From NCBI GenBank assembly GCA_035718085.1, contig DASTHS010000096.1, forward strand, positions 1-43,448: DNA of 43,448 bases. The letters run 5' to 3'. This DNA is from DASTHS01 sp035718085 (GTDB taxonomy: Bacteria > Actinomycetota > Acidimicrobiia > Acidimicrobiales > Palsa-688). Each line of letters starts with the position of its first letter. Position 1 is the stretch's first letter. The notes under the pieces were generated by a model. It had not been told where the DNA came from. It saw nothing but the letters and a program-made list of their open reading frames with translations, and ran no database searches. A program made the position numbers and the translations under genes. Below, in pieces: positions 28,312 to 36,796 of this stretch.

Positions 28312-29880
28312 TCACCCCCCGGCGCCCGCCGGGGCCCGCTTGGCGCGGTACATGGCCAGGTCGGCCCGGCCGACCAGCTCGGCGGCGGCGCAGGAGCCGG
28401 CCGCCGCCATGCTGGTGCCCACGCTGGCGGCCGCCCCGGCGGCGGCGACACCGCCGCGCACCCGGGCGGCGACGCCCGCCAGTTCCTGCTGGCCGGGGAT
28501 CTTCGGGCAGACGACGAGGAACTCGTCGCCGCCGATGCGACCCACCCGGTCGCCGTCGCGCACCGCCTCAGAGATCGCCGCCGCCACCCGCCGCAGCAGC
28601 TCGTCGCCGGCGGCGTGGCCGTGGTCGTCGTTGACCCGCTTGAAGTCGTCGAGGTCGACGAAGGCGACGCCGACGTGGCCGCCGGGGTCGGCGAGGGCGT
28701 GGTCGAGCACCGCGAGGATGCCGGCCCGGTTGAGGGTCCCGGTGAGCGGGTCGCGCGCCGCCCGGCCAGCCAGGTCGGTGACGTCGACCACGCACAGCAG
28801 CACCCCGGTCACGGTGCCGCCGTCGCGCACCGCCGAGAGGGTGATGCGCGCCCGGGCCTCCCGGCCGGGGCCGGGCGGGTGCAGGTCGAGCTCGAGCTCG
28901 GTGTCGTGGCCGCTGGCGGCGACGGCCGCCACCGCCGGCCCGAGGCGGTCGGCGGCCCGGGCCGGCAGGGCGGCGAGCACGTCGGCGAGCGAAGCGACGC
29001 CGTCGACGTCGAGCAGGCGCAGCAGGGCGGTGTTGGCGTAGGTGACGCCTCCGGCGGCGGCCAGGTGGGCCAGGCCCACGGGCACGGCCTCGGTCACCCG
29101 GCGCAGCAGCTCCTCCTGCTGGCGGAGGGCGTCGACGGCGTGCATCTCGGCGGAGACGTCGATCAGCTGGCAGCGCACCTCGAAGCGGCCGGGGTCGGCG
29201 TCGCGCAGGTCGTTGCAGGTCTCCAGCCACAGGTAGGTGCCGTCCTTGTGGCGGTGGCGGAGGCGTACGGTGTGCTGGCCCCTGCGGGCGACCATGCTCA
29301 TCCAGTTGTCGACCGCCCGTGACTGGTCGTCGGGGTGGATGAGCGAGAGGCTGCGGCTGCCCACCACCTCGGCGCGTGCCCAGCCGAGCAGGCGGCAGAA
29401 GTCGTCGTCGACGGCGGTGATCTCGCCGTTCGGGCCCTTGGTGAGCACGGCGACCCGGGGTCGGGTGGCCTCGACCGGCGCGATCGTCGGGCTGGCCGAG
29501 CCCTCCGCCGTGCGGCACAGGCGCACCAGGCCGCCGATCTCGTCCCTGAGGTCGAAGTAGTCGACGGTCAAGGCGGTCCCCGGCTGCGAGGCCATGCGCA
29601 CCGTGGTCGTCGCCATCCCCCGGTCGACGGCGTCGAGGAAGGCGGCGGTCAGCCGGCCCCGGTCGTCGTCGACCACCAGGTCGAGCAGCGAGCGGTCGTC
29701 GACGCGGTGGTCGGGCCCGAGGGCCACGTCGTCGGGCCAGGGGAGGATCTGCCCGTGGTTGTCGACGAGGCCGACCAGGGCGACGGGGTGGCGCCCGAGC
29801 CAGCGGCGCAGGCCATCGACGAGGGGCCGGTTCCCGTCTGGGCCCACCGTCGGCCGCGCACCGGCCCCCTCGATCGGCAT
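28312..29880 (-). CDS. PAS-GGDEF diguanylate cyclase
   Basis: Makes the second messenger c-di-GMP. The 522-residue soluble protein has a PAS-like N-terminal region (about 20-130), a clear PAS domain (about 145-255, with FCRLLGWARAEVVGSRSL and HPDDQ), another PAS-like domain (about 265-365) and a C-terminal GGDEF domain (about 370-515). The active-site motif GGDEF is intact at 450-454. RDGD sits exactly five residues before it, forming the inhibitory I-site, so product feedback is expected. There is no EAL domain. The ATG at 29880 has GGAGGTG about 8 bases upstream. Input to the PAS domains is unknown. Confidence 0.94.
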   Translation of the reverse strand: MPIEGAGARPTVGPDGNRPLVDGLRRWLGRHPVALVGLVDNHGQILPWPDDVALGPDHRVDDRSLLDLVVDDDRGRLTAAFLDAVDRGMATTTVRMASQPGTALTVDYFDLRDEIGGLVRLCRTAEGSASPTIAPVEATRPRVAVLTKGPNGEITAVDDDFCRLLGWARAEVVGSRSLSLIHPDDQSRAVDNWMSMVARRGQHTVRLRHRHKDGTYLWLETCNDLRDADPGRFEVRCQLIDVSAEMHAVDALRQQEELLRRVTEAVPVGLAHLAAAGGVTYANTALLRLLDVDGVASLADVLAALPARAADRLGPAVAAVAASGHDTELELDLHPPGPGREARARITLSAVRDGGTVTGVLLCVVDVTDLAGRAARDPLTGTLNRAGILAVLDHALADPGGHVGVAFVDLDDFKRVNDDHGHAAGDELLRRVAAAISEAVRDGDRVGRIGGDEFLVVCPKIPGQQELAGVAARVRGGVAAAGAAASVGTSMAAAGSCAAAELVGRADLAMYRAKRAPAGAGG

Positions 29881-29949
29881 GCTCGCCCACCTCCCTGCCC
29901 TCTCATCGGCCGGTCCGGCGAAGGCCTGAGGATGCTGATCGTCGATCGA

Positions 29950-30966
29950 CTACAACTTCGGCCATCGCCGGCCGCCGGGGGCGGGTGCCGAGGCCCGGCC
30001 CGACCGGCCACCGGGCCCGAGCGCCCAGCTTCGCCGCCACGCCCCGACGGCGTCGGGGCCGGTGAGCCGGGGGCTGGCCCCCGCCGCCGCCCGCCTGCGG
30101 GCGCTGTACCAGTCGCCGGTCGCCTCGTCGGCCAGGGCGGCGATGGCGGCCTCGAGCTCGACGGCCAGCGCCCGGGCGTCGACGCCGTCGCCGGCGCGCA
30201 GCGGGCGGCCGAAGGTCACCGTGGTGCGCCCCGGCGAGGGGCGGCTGGTCCCGCGGGGCAAGACCCGCCGGGTGCCCTCGATGTGCAGCGGCACCACCGC
30301 CACGCCGGCGCGCACCGCCAGCCAGGCGGCACCGGGCTCGTGGGGACGCCCCCAGCCGTCGGGGCTGCGGCCGCCCTCGGGGAAGATCACCAGGCTCCAC
30401 CGGTCGGCGAGCAGCGCCTGCAGCTGGTAGGTGGAGGCGCGGCTGATGCGGGTGCGCTCGATGGGCACCGCCCCGATGACCAGCGCCGAGGCCGCCGCCT
30501 TCGCTCGGGTGTCGAAGAAGTAGTCGGCGGCGCCCGCGACCACGGTGCGGTGGCGCCACGGCTCCGGGAGCACCGACAGCACCAGCGGGGTGTCGACGTG
30601 GCTGGCGTGGTTGGCGGCGAACACCACCGGCTCGTCGAGCGACGCCAGCCGGTCGAGCCCCCGCACCTCCGGTCGGGCCAGGGCCCGCATGGCCGGGGTG
30701 GTGAGCAGCTCGGTGACCAGCAGGCGGGCCACCCGGGCGGGGGGGCGGCGGGCCCAGCTCGTGTCGTAGGCGACGCCGAGGTGGCGCTCGAGAGGGGGGC
30801 GGGGCACCGACGTGGGCCACGTCGGCGGGCCGAACGGGAACGTCGACGGCCGGGGTCGGAGGCGCGACGCGGCGCGCGCCCACGCGGCGGGGCCCCCGTC
30901 GCGGAGGCGCTCCAGGTTGACCGGCACCTTCCGCTTCGGTGGTGTCGAGCCGGGCAGGGAGGTCAC
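29950..30966 (-). CDS. PlsC-type 1-acyl-sn-glycerol-3-phosphate acyltransferase
   Basis: 338-residue acyltransferase with NHASHVD (H120, D125) and FPEGGRS (195-201) in the expected spacing, plus VPLHIEGTRRVLP. A basic, Pro-rich N-terminal extension (1-75) and a Gly/Arg-rich tail (after about 300) are longer than in the minimal family. No strong membrane helix is seen. The GTG start overlaps the stop of the LarA-like gene (GTGA), so it belongs to the reductase operon. Its acceptor may be a lysophospholipid or an alcohol made by that operon; the second is inference. Confidence 0.9.
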   Translation of the reverse strand: MTSLPGSTPPKRKVPVNLERLRDGGPAAWARAASRLRPRPSTFPFGPPTWPTSVPRPPLERHLGVAYDTSWARRPPARVARLLVTELLTTPAMRALARPEVRGLDRLASLDEPVVFAANHASHVDTPLVLSVLPEPWRHRTVVAGAADYFFDTRAKAAASALVIGAVPIERTRISRASTYQLQALLADRWSLVIFPEGGRSPDGWGRPHEPGAAWLAVRAGVAVVPLHIEGTRRVLPRGTSRPSPGRTTVTFGRPLRAGDGVDARALAVELEAAIAALADEATGDWYSARRRAAAGASPRLTGPDAVGAWRRSWALGPGGRSGRASAPAPGGRRWPKL

Positions 30967-32552
30967 CGGACGTCGGCGAGCATGATCGGCGGGCAGTGCA
31001 GGTGGGAGATGGTGGGCGAGGGCCCGACCGTGTCGGCGGCCATCTCCAGGGCGTCGGCCAGCGTGGTCGCCGGGGAGAACCCCAGCCGCCGCACGGCGGC
31101 CGGGTCGCCGCCCACGATGATCACATCACCGAGGTGCTCGAGGGCGTGGCTGCCCCAGTACCACATGTAGAACGGGTGCACCCCGTGGTAGGCGTGGCTG
31201 GTGCGGTAGAGGTGCCGGTACCACTCGTCGTTGGCGAAGCGCTCCTCGTAGGTCTTCTCGATCTCGATCGGGTCGGTGGTGTCGGCCAGCACCTCCTCGA
31301 AGAAGTCGATGTAGCTCGGGTGGTGCACCGGGTTGAACGCCCACGGCGTGGGGTGCGACAGGATGGCCACGCCGCCCTGGCGCACGATCGGCTTGCCCCG
31401 GTACAGGTTGAACAGGTAGCCGAGCCCCATGCACATCACCAGGATCGGGTTCATGATCGAGTTGACGTTGTAGGGGCAGATGTAGGGCACCCCGAAGATG
31501 GCGACGTCGCTCTGGCCCTCCACCGGCACCAGCTGCTGCGCGTAGACCGCCTCGGTGGTCGCCGCGTGCACCGCCTCGACCTCGCCGGCCCACACGCCGG
31601 TCATCTCATACGGCGCCTTCACCGAGTGGAAGATCGAGCGGGCGGCCGCCGGCGGCGTGCGCCTGAGGGCGGCGCTGGTGGCCAGGTAGGCGGCCCGGTC
31701 GCGTAGGTCCCACTCCCACTCGCGCTTTTGCAGGAACGCCATCGGCTTGGGGAACGCATCGTTGTTGAGCGTGGTCTCGATCTGGAACACCTTGATGCCG
31801 GCGTCCCTGATCAGCCGGCCCATCCGCCAGTTGCTCGAGTGCAGCTCGCTGTTGTGCTGGTCCATGAACGAGCGGCTGTGGCGCATCGTCCGCACGTTGT
31901 GGTGGTGGCGCAGGCTGCGGTAGCTGGCCAGGCCGGTGGCGACGCTCTTGTGGCCGCCGTCCATCGCCACCAGGTTGATGTTGACGTAGACGATCAGGTC
32001 GCTCTCGGCGGCCCGTCGGTTGATCTCGACGTCCTCCCCACGGTCGGTCACCCCGAGGTGGGTGAGGCCGTCGGGGTCCTCGGCGTCGTGCTGGAGCAGC
32101 AGGCCGTGGGGGGCGAAGCTGTCGTAGACCCGGTCGCCGACGGCGTGGCGGAGCTCGGACTCGGTCATGCGCCGGTGCAGCGCCAACGCACAGATGAGCA
32201 CGACATCGTCGACGCCGGCGCGCGCCGCCAGCTCGAGCACCGCCTCGATCACCCGTTGCCGGTTGTCGGGCCCCTGCATCGGGGGCAGGGGCAGCGACAC
32301 GTCGTCGAAGGCGATGGTCAGGCGCATGCCGGCCCGCAGCAGGTCGGGCAGCGGGGGGCTGTCGCCCCGGGGCTGGTGCAGCGCCTCCCATATCGCCGCG
32401 TCGGGGTCGTCGAGGCCGGCGAGCGGCTCGGGCGCGTAGATCACCCGTGACCGGTCGGCGGGCAGGCGCTCGAGGCGGAAGCCCTCACCGTGCCAGGTGA
32501 GGATCGGCGGCGTCGAACGGTCGACGTCGAGCACGAAGCCGGGGCGGGGCAT
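30963..32552 (-). CDS. LarA-like (lactate racemase domain, DUF2088) protein
   Basis: 529 residues, about 100 more than LarA. LarA enzymes racemise 2-hydroxyacids using a nickel-pincer nucleotide cofactor. Aligned by eye to LarA, AFDDVSLPLPPM (81-92) matches the DHTRP region, LALHRRMTESEL (123-134, H126) the first catalytic His region, LLLQHDAED (H155) the next, GGHKSV (K202) the cofactor-tethering Lys, and RHHHN (216-218) the nickel-ligand His. The EPHFFAG motif with the second catalytic His seems to be replaced by INLVAMDGG. A C-terminal part rich in aromatic residues (HPTPWAFNPVHHPSYIDFF) is extra. The ATG has GGAGGTAA upstream, 3 bp after the dehydrogenase stop. The substrate is unknown and probably not lactate. 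Confidence 0.82.
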   Translation of the reverse strand: MPRPGFVLDVDRSTPPILTWHGEGFRLERLPADRSRVIYAPEPLAGLDDPDAAIWEALHQPRGDSPPLPDLLRAGMRLTIAFDDVSLPLPPMQGPDNRQRVIEAVLELAARAGVDDVVLICALALHRRMTESELRHAVGDRVYDSFAPHGLLLQHDAEDPDGLTHLGVTDRGEDVEINRRAAESDLIVYVNINLVAMDGGHKSVATGLASYRSLRHHHNVRTMRHSRSFMDQHNSELHSSNWRMGRLIRDAGIKVFQIETTLNNDAFPKPMAFLQKREWEWDLRDRAAYLATSAALRRTPPAAARSIFHSVKAPYEMTGVWAGEVEAVHAATTEAVYAQQLVPVEGQSDVAIFGVPYICPYNVNSIMNPILVMCMGLGYLFNLYRGKPIVRQGGVAILSHPTPWAFNPVHHPSYIDFFEEVLADTTDPIEIEKTYEERFANDEWYRHLYRTSHAYHGVHPFYMWYWGSHALEHLGDVIIVGGDPAAVRRLGFSPATTLADALEMAADTVGPSPTISHLHCPPIMLADVR

Positions 32553-32555
32553 GGG

Positions 32556-33749
32556 TTACCTCCGTCGTCCGGGGCCTCGCGGCCCGGGGCGCAGGTCGAA
32601 CGCCACCTTGACCGCGCCCCGCCGGCCGGCTTCGGCAGCGTGGGCGATGGCCTCGGCGTGGCGCTCGAGGGTGTATGTGGCGCTGAGCAGCGAGCCGAGG
32701 CCGGCTGCGTCGATGAGCTCGATGGCGAGGTCGAAGCTGTGGCGGCCCTGCTGGGAGGGCTCGGGGCCGTAGGCGTAGGCGCCGGCCAGGGCGATCTCCC
32801 GTTGCCAGAGCGGCGTGAGGTCGACGGTGGTGTGGCCGGGCATGCCGAGCAAGGTGATGGTGCCGCCGGGGCGGGCCACCGCCAGGGCGTCGGCGATGCT
32901 GGCGGGCGACCCGACGCAGTCGAGCACCAGCCCGGCACCGGCGGTCAGCTGGCCGTTGTCGAGCAGCCAGCCGCCGGTGGTGCGCCGCACGGCCCGGCGC
33001 ACCTCGCCGGCACCGACGACGGTCGTCGCCCCCAGCCGGCGGGCGTGGTCGCGCTGCACCGGGTGCTTGGCGACGACGATGGTGCGCTCGATGTCGGGGC
33101 GGAACCGGGTGATGGCGGCCAGGGCGGCTAGGCCGATGGTGCCGGCGCCGATCACGACCGCCAGGCCGTCGCCGGGGGCGGGGCCGGCCAGGGCCCCGTG
33201 GAGGCCGCAGGCGACCGGCTCGACCAGCACCGCGGCCTCGTCGGCCATGGCGTCGGGCACCTCGTGCAGCTGGGCGGGGTGGGCGACCAGTCCGGTCGAC
33301 CACCCCCCGCCGACGTCGGCGCAGAACCCGGTCTGCAGGCCGGGGGCGAGGTGGCCGGCGGTCAGGCGGTGGCAGCGGCGGGCCTGGCCGGCGGCGCACG
33401 CCGGGCACGGCGGGTCGATGCCCCGCACGGCGCAGCCGAGCACGGGCTCGACGACGACCCGGCGGCCGTCGTCGGTGTCGGCCACCACCTCGTGGCCGGG
33501 CACGAACGGGAACGTGACGATCGGCTCGAACCACTGCGACGACCGGGCGTCGACGGTGGCCAGGTCGCTGCCGCAGATGCCGGCGAGGCGGGGCCGCAGC
33601 CGCAGCCATTCGGGGCCGGGCAGCTCCGGCGGGTCGATCTCGGCCAGGCGCAGGGGCCCCACCTTGCCCCCGGCGCCGGGACGCCAGCCCGACGCCGCCC
33701 GGGCGGCGGCGAACCGGGTGACCGACCGTTCGACCTGCAGTGCCCTCAC
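32556..33749 (-). CDS. Zinc-dependent alcohol dehydrogenase (MDR family)
   Basis: 397 residues. Catalytic zinc ligands are C59 (GICGSD), H86 with E87 (GHEVV) and probably E177 (LVEPVACG). A structural zinc is indicated by C106, C115, C118 and C126. The Rossmann motif GAGTIG is at 201-206. The GTG start at 33749 overlaps the stop of the HAD gene (GTGA), so the two are translated together. In this operon it may oxidise or form the alcohol or aldehyde handled by the acyl-CoA reductase; this role is inferred from position only. The frame is open upstream to 34433 but that extension is antisense-type sequence. Confidence 0.9.
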   Translation of the reverse strand: MRALQVERSVTRFAAARAASGWRPGAGGKVGPLRLAEIDPPELPGPEWLRLRPRLAGICGSDLATVDARSSQWFEPIVTFPFVPGHEVVADTDDGRRVVVEPVLGCAVRGIDPPCPACAAGQARRCHRLTAGHLAPGLQTGFCADVGGGWSTGLVAHPAQLHEVPDAMADEAAVLVEPVACGLHGALAGPAPGDGLAVVIGAGTIGLAALAAITRFRPDIERTIVVAKHPVQRDHARRLGATTVVGAGEVRRAVRRTTGGWLLDNGQLTAGAGLVLDCVGSPASIADALAVARPGGTITLLGMPGHTTVDLTPLWQREIALAGAYAYGPEPSQQGRHSFDLAIELIDAAGLGSLLSATYTLERHAEAIAHAAEAGRRGAVKVAFDLRPGPRGPGRRR

Positions 33750-34618
33750 CGGGCCGCCCCGGTGGCGGCGCCGGGGGCCCGGCTGGTGCGAGGTCCGATC
33801 GGCAGCAGGCGCGGGGCGGCGCCGGCGGCCTTCGGCCACGTCTCGGTGTGCCACCCGCGCTTGCGGGCGATGGCAGCCAGCTTGGTCTCGGCGTTGACCG
33901 CGACCGGGTGGCCCACCGCCTCGAGCATCGGCAGGTCGCTGGCGGAGTCGGCGTAGGCGACGCTCTGCTCCAGCTCGAGGCCGTGGGCGGCGGCGTAGTC
34001 GGCCATGAGCATGGCCCGAGCCTCGCCGGTCGGCGGGGTCACCGACAGCTCGCCGTCGAACTGGTCCGTGCCGGTGGCGTCGGGGCGGCGGCCGAGCTCG
34101 GCGCACACGACGTGGTCGAACAGCGGCCGCAGCGGGTCGACGACCACGTCGAGGGCGCCGGTGATGAGCAGCGTCTTGTGGCCCAGCCGGCGGTGCTCGC
34201 GGACGCGGCGGATGCCGGCAGGGAACGACTTGGCAAGCACCATGTCGCTGAACAGCTCCCACCCGTCGGCCTCGAGCCGGCCGACCGGGGCCCCGTCGTA
34301 GCGGCGGTAGAAGTAGCGCAGGAAGTCGCCGCGGTCGGCTCGGTCGAGGGCGAGCAGCCGGGGGGCCTCCCGCAGGGCCCGGGCCACGAACCGCACCCGG
34401 TCGACCTCGTCGAGGTGGCGGGTGGCCAGCCACGACCAGGAGTCGACGACGTTGCTGGCGATCAGGGTGTTCTCCAGGTCGAACACGGCGAGGTGGCGTT
34501 CGGGCGCCAGCACCGCCCGGCGGCCACGCTCGGCGCGGGAGAGGCCCGTCGCCCCGGTCGACCGGCGGGCCGGGGTGCCCGGCTCGGGGGCGAGGCGCAC
34601 CCGGGCGTGGGCGACCAC
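33746..34618 (-). CDS. HAD-IB hydrolase domain (C-terminal half of a frameshifted reductase-HAD fusion)
   Basis: An HAD-IB domain: AVFDLENTLIASNVV (motif I as DLENT, the second Asp being Glu), KTLLITGALDVVV (motif II region), and AYADSASDLPMLEAVG (motif IV). Upstream in this frame, RLDPAAIDWPHFCHDVYLPS directly continues the reductase reading frame once a single base is restored at 34677/34678. The domain is therefore most likely the C-terminal half (about residues 492-801) of one fusion protein. If made separately, GTG 34618 is a possible start giving 290 residues. The stop overlaps the alcohol dehydrogenase start (GTGA). Confidence 0.7.
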   Translation of the reverse strand: MVAHARVRLAPEPGTPARRSTGATGLSRAERGRRAVLAPERHLAVFDLENTLIASNVVDSWSWLATRHLDEVDRVRFVARALREAPRLLALDRADRGDFLRYFYRRYDGAPVGRLEADGWELFSDMVLAKSFPAGIRRVREHRRLGHKTLLITGALDVVVDPLRPLFDHVVCAELGRRPDATGTDQFDGELSVTPPTGEARAMLMADYAAAHGLELEQSVAYADSASDLPMLEAVGHPVAVNAETKLAAIARKRGWHTETWPKAAGAAPRLLPIGPRTSRAPGAATGAAR

Positions 34619-36150
34619 CGACGGCAGGTAGACGTCGTGGCAGAAGTGGGGCCAGTCGATCGCCGCGGGGTCGAGGCGAAGTCGGCCTGGTCGGCGGCCG
34701 GCAGCGACCGCCACAGGGCGAGCAGCCGGTCGAGGCCGAAGATGGCCTCGGTCTCGGTGTAGGCGCCGTAGAGCTCGACGTAGCCGAGGGCCCGCTCCGC
34801 CTCGTCGCGCCGCTCCTCGACGCGGGCGGCGGCGTCGGCCATCGTCGCCCGCAGCGGCAGCGCCTGCAGCGCCCGTTCGGCGGCGCCGAGCGCCTGGGCC
34901 GTGCGGCCGAGCTGCTTCTGCACCCGCCGGCGACCCGGGAACGACCACTCGGGCACGCTGATCGGCTGGTCGCGGCTGTCGGCGAGGGGGTGCTCGGTGA
35001 ACCACTCCTGCACCAGGTCGACCAACTGGCGGTAGCGCAGCGGGTTGCGGGCCCCCGACGCCGAGTGCACCACGTCGGGCGCGCCGTCGGGCATGGGGCC
35101 GCGGGCGGCGACGGCCATGATGGCGGCCACCACCATGTCGACGGGGATGACGTCGATGACGCCCTCGGGGATGCCCGGGAACTCCTTGAGCAACCCGCGG
35201 GCGTAGCCGATGATCACCGGGTCGGCCATGCGGAACCCCCGGATCCACCCCGGGTGCGGTTCGGCCATGGCCGCCTCGATGATCGACGGGCGGAGGATCG
35301 TCACGGGCAGGTCGCCGCGGTTGTCGAGCAGCGCCCGCTCGCCCAGCGCCTTGGTGTAGGCGTAGGCGTCGGGCCAGCCGAGGCCCTGCGCCCGGGCCTT
35401 GCCGATCTCGACCATGCGGGCGTCGACCCACTCCTCGCGGAGCTTCTCGGCGCGGGCGGCGAGCAGCGGGGTGCCGGCGGCGCCGAGCTCGGAGCGGGCC
35501 TTGGCCATGAACCGCTGCAACTGCTTCGGCTCCCGGCTGGCCGCGTCGGCGTCGGAGCGGGCCCGGCGGGCGGCGTCGACCTCCGGACGCCACGCCAGCT
35601 GGGTGGCCCACGGCGTGTCGGGCAGGACCGCCTCGGGCACCGTGCCCCGGCGCGTGCCGGCCACGTAGGCGGTGGAGATGGCGACCAGGTGCGGCTTGTC
35701 GGCGGCCGGCGTGCCCGCGTGCAGGTCATTGAGCACGGCGGCGACGCGCGACGACCCCAGAAGGTTCACCTCGACGGCCCGGTCGAGCGGCGAGTCGAAG
35801 CTCACCGTGGCGGCCGAGTGGATGACCGTGGCGCAGCCGGCGAGGGTGCGCCGCCCCTCCTCGTCGAGACCGAGGCCGTCGGCCCCGACGTCGCCGGCCA
35901 TCACCAGGATGCGGCGGTCGACCTCGTCGTCGAAGCGGTCGCCGAGCTCCCGGCGCAGCCGGTCGAAGCAGGTGTTGCGCAGCACCTCCCGCCGGATGCG
36001 GTCGCGCGGGCCGCGCCGGCCGGGGCGCACGAGCAGGGCCACCTCGCAGCCCGGCACGGTGCGCAGCAGGCGCTCGACCAGTGCCGTGCCGAGGAAGCCG
36101 GTGGCGCCGGTGACGCCGATGCGTCGCCCGTCGAGGGCTTCACGCAGCAT
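34462..36150 (-). CDS. Fatty acyl-CoA reductase (extended SDR), frameshifted before its HAD domain
   Basis: Reduces an acyl-CoA or related thioester to an aldehyde or alcohol. GVTGATGFLG (12-21) binds NADPH, STAY (159-162) and Y263/K267 (YAYTK) form the active site, and VTILRPSIIEAAM and HPGWIRGF are typical of the FAR family. True homology runs to residue 491 (DQADF, codon ending at 34678). After that the frame is Pro/Ser/Thr nonsense up to 34462, while the adjacent frame continues with a conserved linker and HAD domain. As read, the protein is 562 residues with a meaningless tail; repaired, it is an 801-residue fusion. The ATG lies only 24 bp from the divergent tetR start and lacks a Shine-Dalgarno. 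Confidence 0.85.
   Translation of the reverse strand: MLREALDGRRIGVTGATGFLGTALVERLLRTVPGCEVALLVRPGRRGPRDRIRREVLRNTCFDRLRRELGDRFDDEVDRRILVMAGDVGADGLGLDEEGRRTLAGCATVIHSAATVSFDSPLDRAVEVNLLGSSRVAAVLNDLHAGTPAADKPHLVAISTAYVAGTRRGTVPEAVLPDTPWATQLAWRPEVDAARRARSDADAASREPKQLQRFMAKARSELGAAGTPLLAARAEKLREEWVDARMVEIGKARAQGLGWPDAYAYTKALGERALLDNRGDLPVTILRPSIIEAAMAEPHPGWIRGFRMADPVIIGYARGLLKEFPGIPEGVIDVIPVDMVVAAIMAVAARGPMPDGAPDVVHSASGARNPLRYRQLVDLVQEWFTEHPLADSRDQPISVPEWSFPGRRRVQKQLGRTAQALGAAERALQALPLRATMADAAARVEERRDEAERALGYVELYGAYTETEAIFGLDRLLALWRSLPAADQADFASTPRRSTGPTSATTSTCRRWSPTPGCASPPSRAPRPAGRPGRRASPAPSVAAGRCWRPNATSPCSTWRTP
34677..34678 (-). other. Single-base frameshift inside the reductase-HAD fusion
   Basis: On the minus strand the sequence reads GACTTCGCCTCGACC. 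Adding one C after TTC gives codons for DFRLDP and joins the two conserved halves in frame. This is a real mutation, a sequencing error or, less likely, a recoding site. Confidence 0.75.
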
Positions 36151-36161
36151 GCCAACCGTTC

Positions 36162-36172
36162 TACCATCTGGT
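36162..36172. promoter_or_regulatory. Promoter/operator in the 24-bp tetR-reductase spacer
   Basis: TACCAT (36162-36167) fits a TANNNT -10 box 7 bases before the tetR GTG at 36175, suggesting a leaderless message. It overlaps the short palindrome ACCATCTGGT (36163-36172), a plausible operator half-site pair for the adjacent TetR. Bound repressor would cover both starts. Confidence 0.4.
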
Positions 36173-36174
36173 CA

Positions 36175-36789
36175 GTGGCGGGGGCGACGACAGCGGCGCC
36201 GGTGGCAACCCAGGAGCGGGTCCTCGACGGTGCCCTCCGGGCCTTCGGCACCCGCGGGTACGAGGGCACCTCGCTCGACGCCATCGCCGCCGACCTCGGC
36301 ATCCGCAAGCAGACGATCCTCTACCACTTCCCGTCCAAGGAGCTGCTGCTCGAGGCGGTGATCGACCGGGCCGGCGCCGAGCTGGTCGCCGCGCTGGAGG
36401 GTGCCCTGGCCCGGTCGGGCCCCGGCTGGGGCAGGGTGGAGGCCATCGTGCGGTCGGTGTTCCGCCTCGCCGCCCGCCGCCCGGAGCTGCTCGGGCTGCT
36501 CCGGGAGGTGAGCCGGCTCGGGCCGCCGCCCGCCACCCAGCTGCGCCTGCGCCTCGAGCCGTTCGTGGCGGCCGCCACCGTCTACCTCGACGAGGAGATG
36601 CGGGCCGGCGCCATCCGCCGCCAAGACAGCCGCCTGCTGCTGCTCGCCGCTTACTCGGCGGTGATCGGCATGGCCACCGAGGTGGAGGTGCTGCGCGCCG
36701 TGGGCCTCGAGCCGACGGCCCGCAACCTGGTGCGCCGGCGGGCCGAGCTGCTCGCCTTCCTGCGCTCGGCCCTGCTGGCCGAGGCTTGA
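36175..36789 (+). CDS. TetR-family transcriptional regulator
   Basis: 204 residues with a standard N-terminal helix-turn-helix (31-60: GTSLDAIAADLGIRKQTILY then HFPSKELLLEAV) and an all-helical C-terminal ligand domain. The GTG at 36175 is 24 bp from the start of the divergent acyl-CoA reductase operon and leaves about 10 residues before helix 1. No Shine-Dalgarno is present. The position makes it the likely repressor of that operon and of itself, with an acyl-CoA or fatty acid as a plausible ligand (inference). Confidence 0.9.
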   Translation: MAGATTAAPVATQERVLDGALRAFGTRGYEGTSLDAIAADLGIRKQTILYHFPSKELLLEAVIDRAGAELVAALEGALARSGPGWGRVEAIVRSVFRLAARRPELLGLLREVSRLGPPPATQLRLRLEPFVAAATVYLDEEMRAGAIRRQDSRLLLLAAYSAVIGMATEVEVLRAVGLEPTARNLVRRRAELLAFLRSALLAEA

Positions 36790-36796
36790 CGCACCG

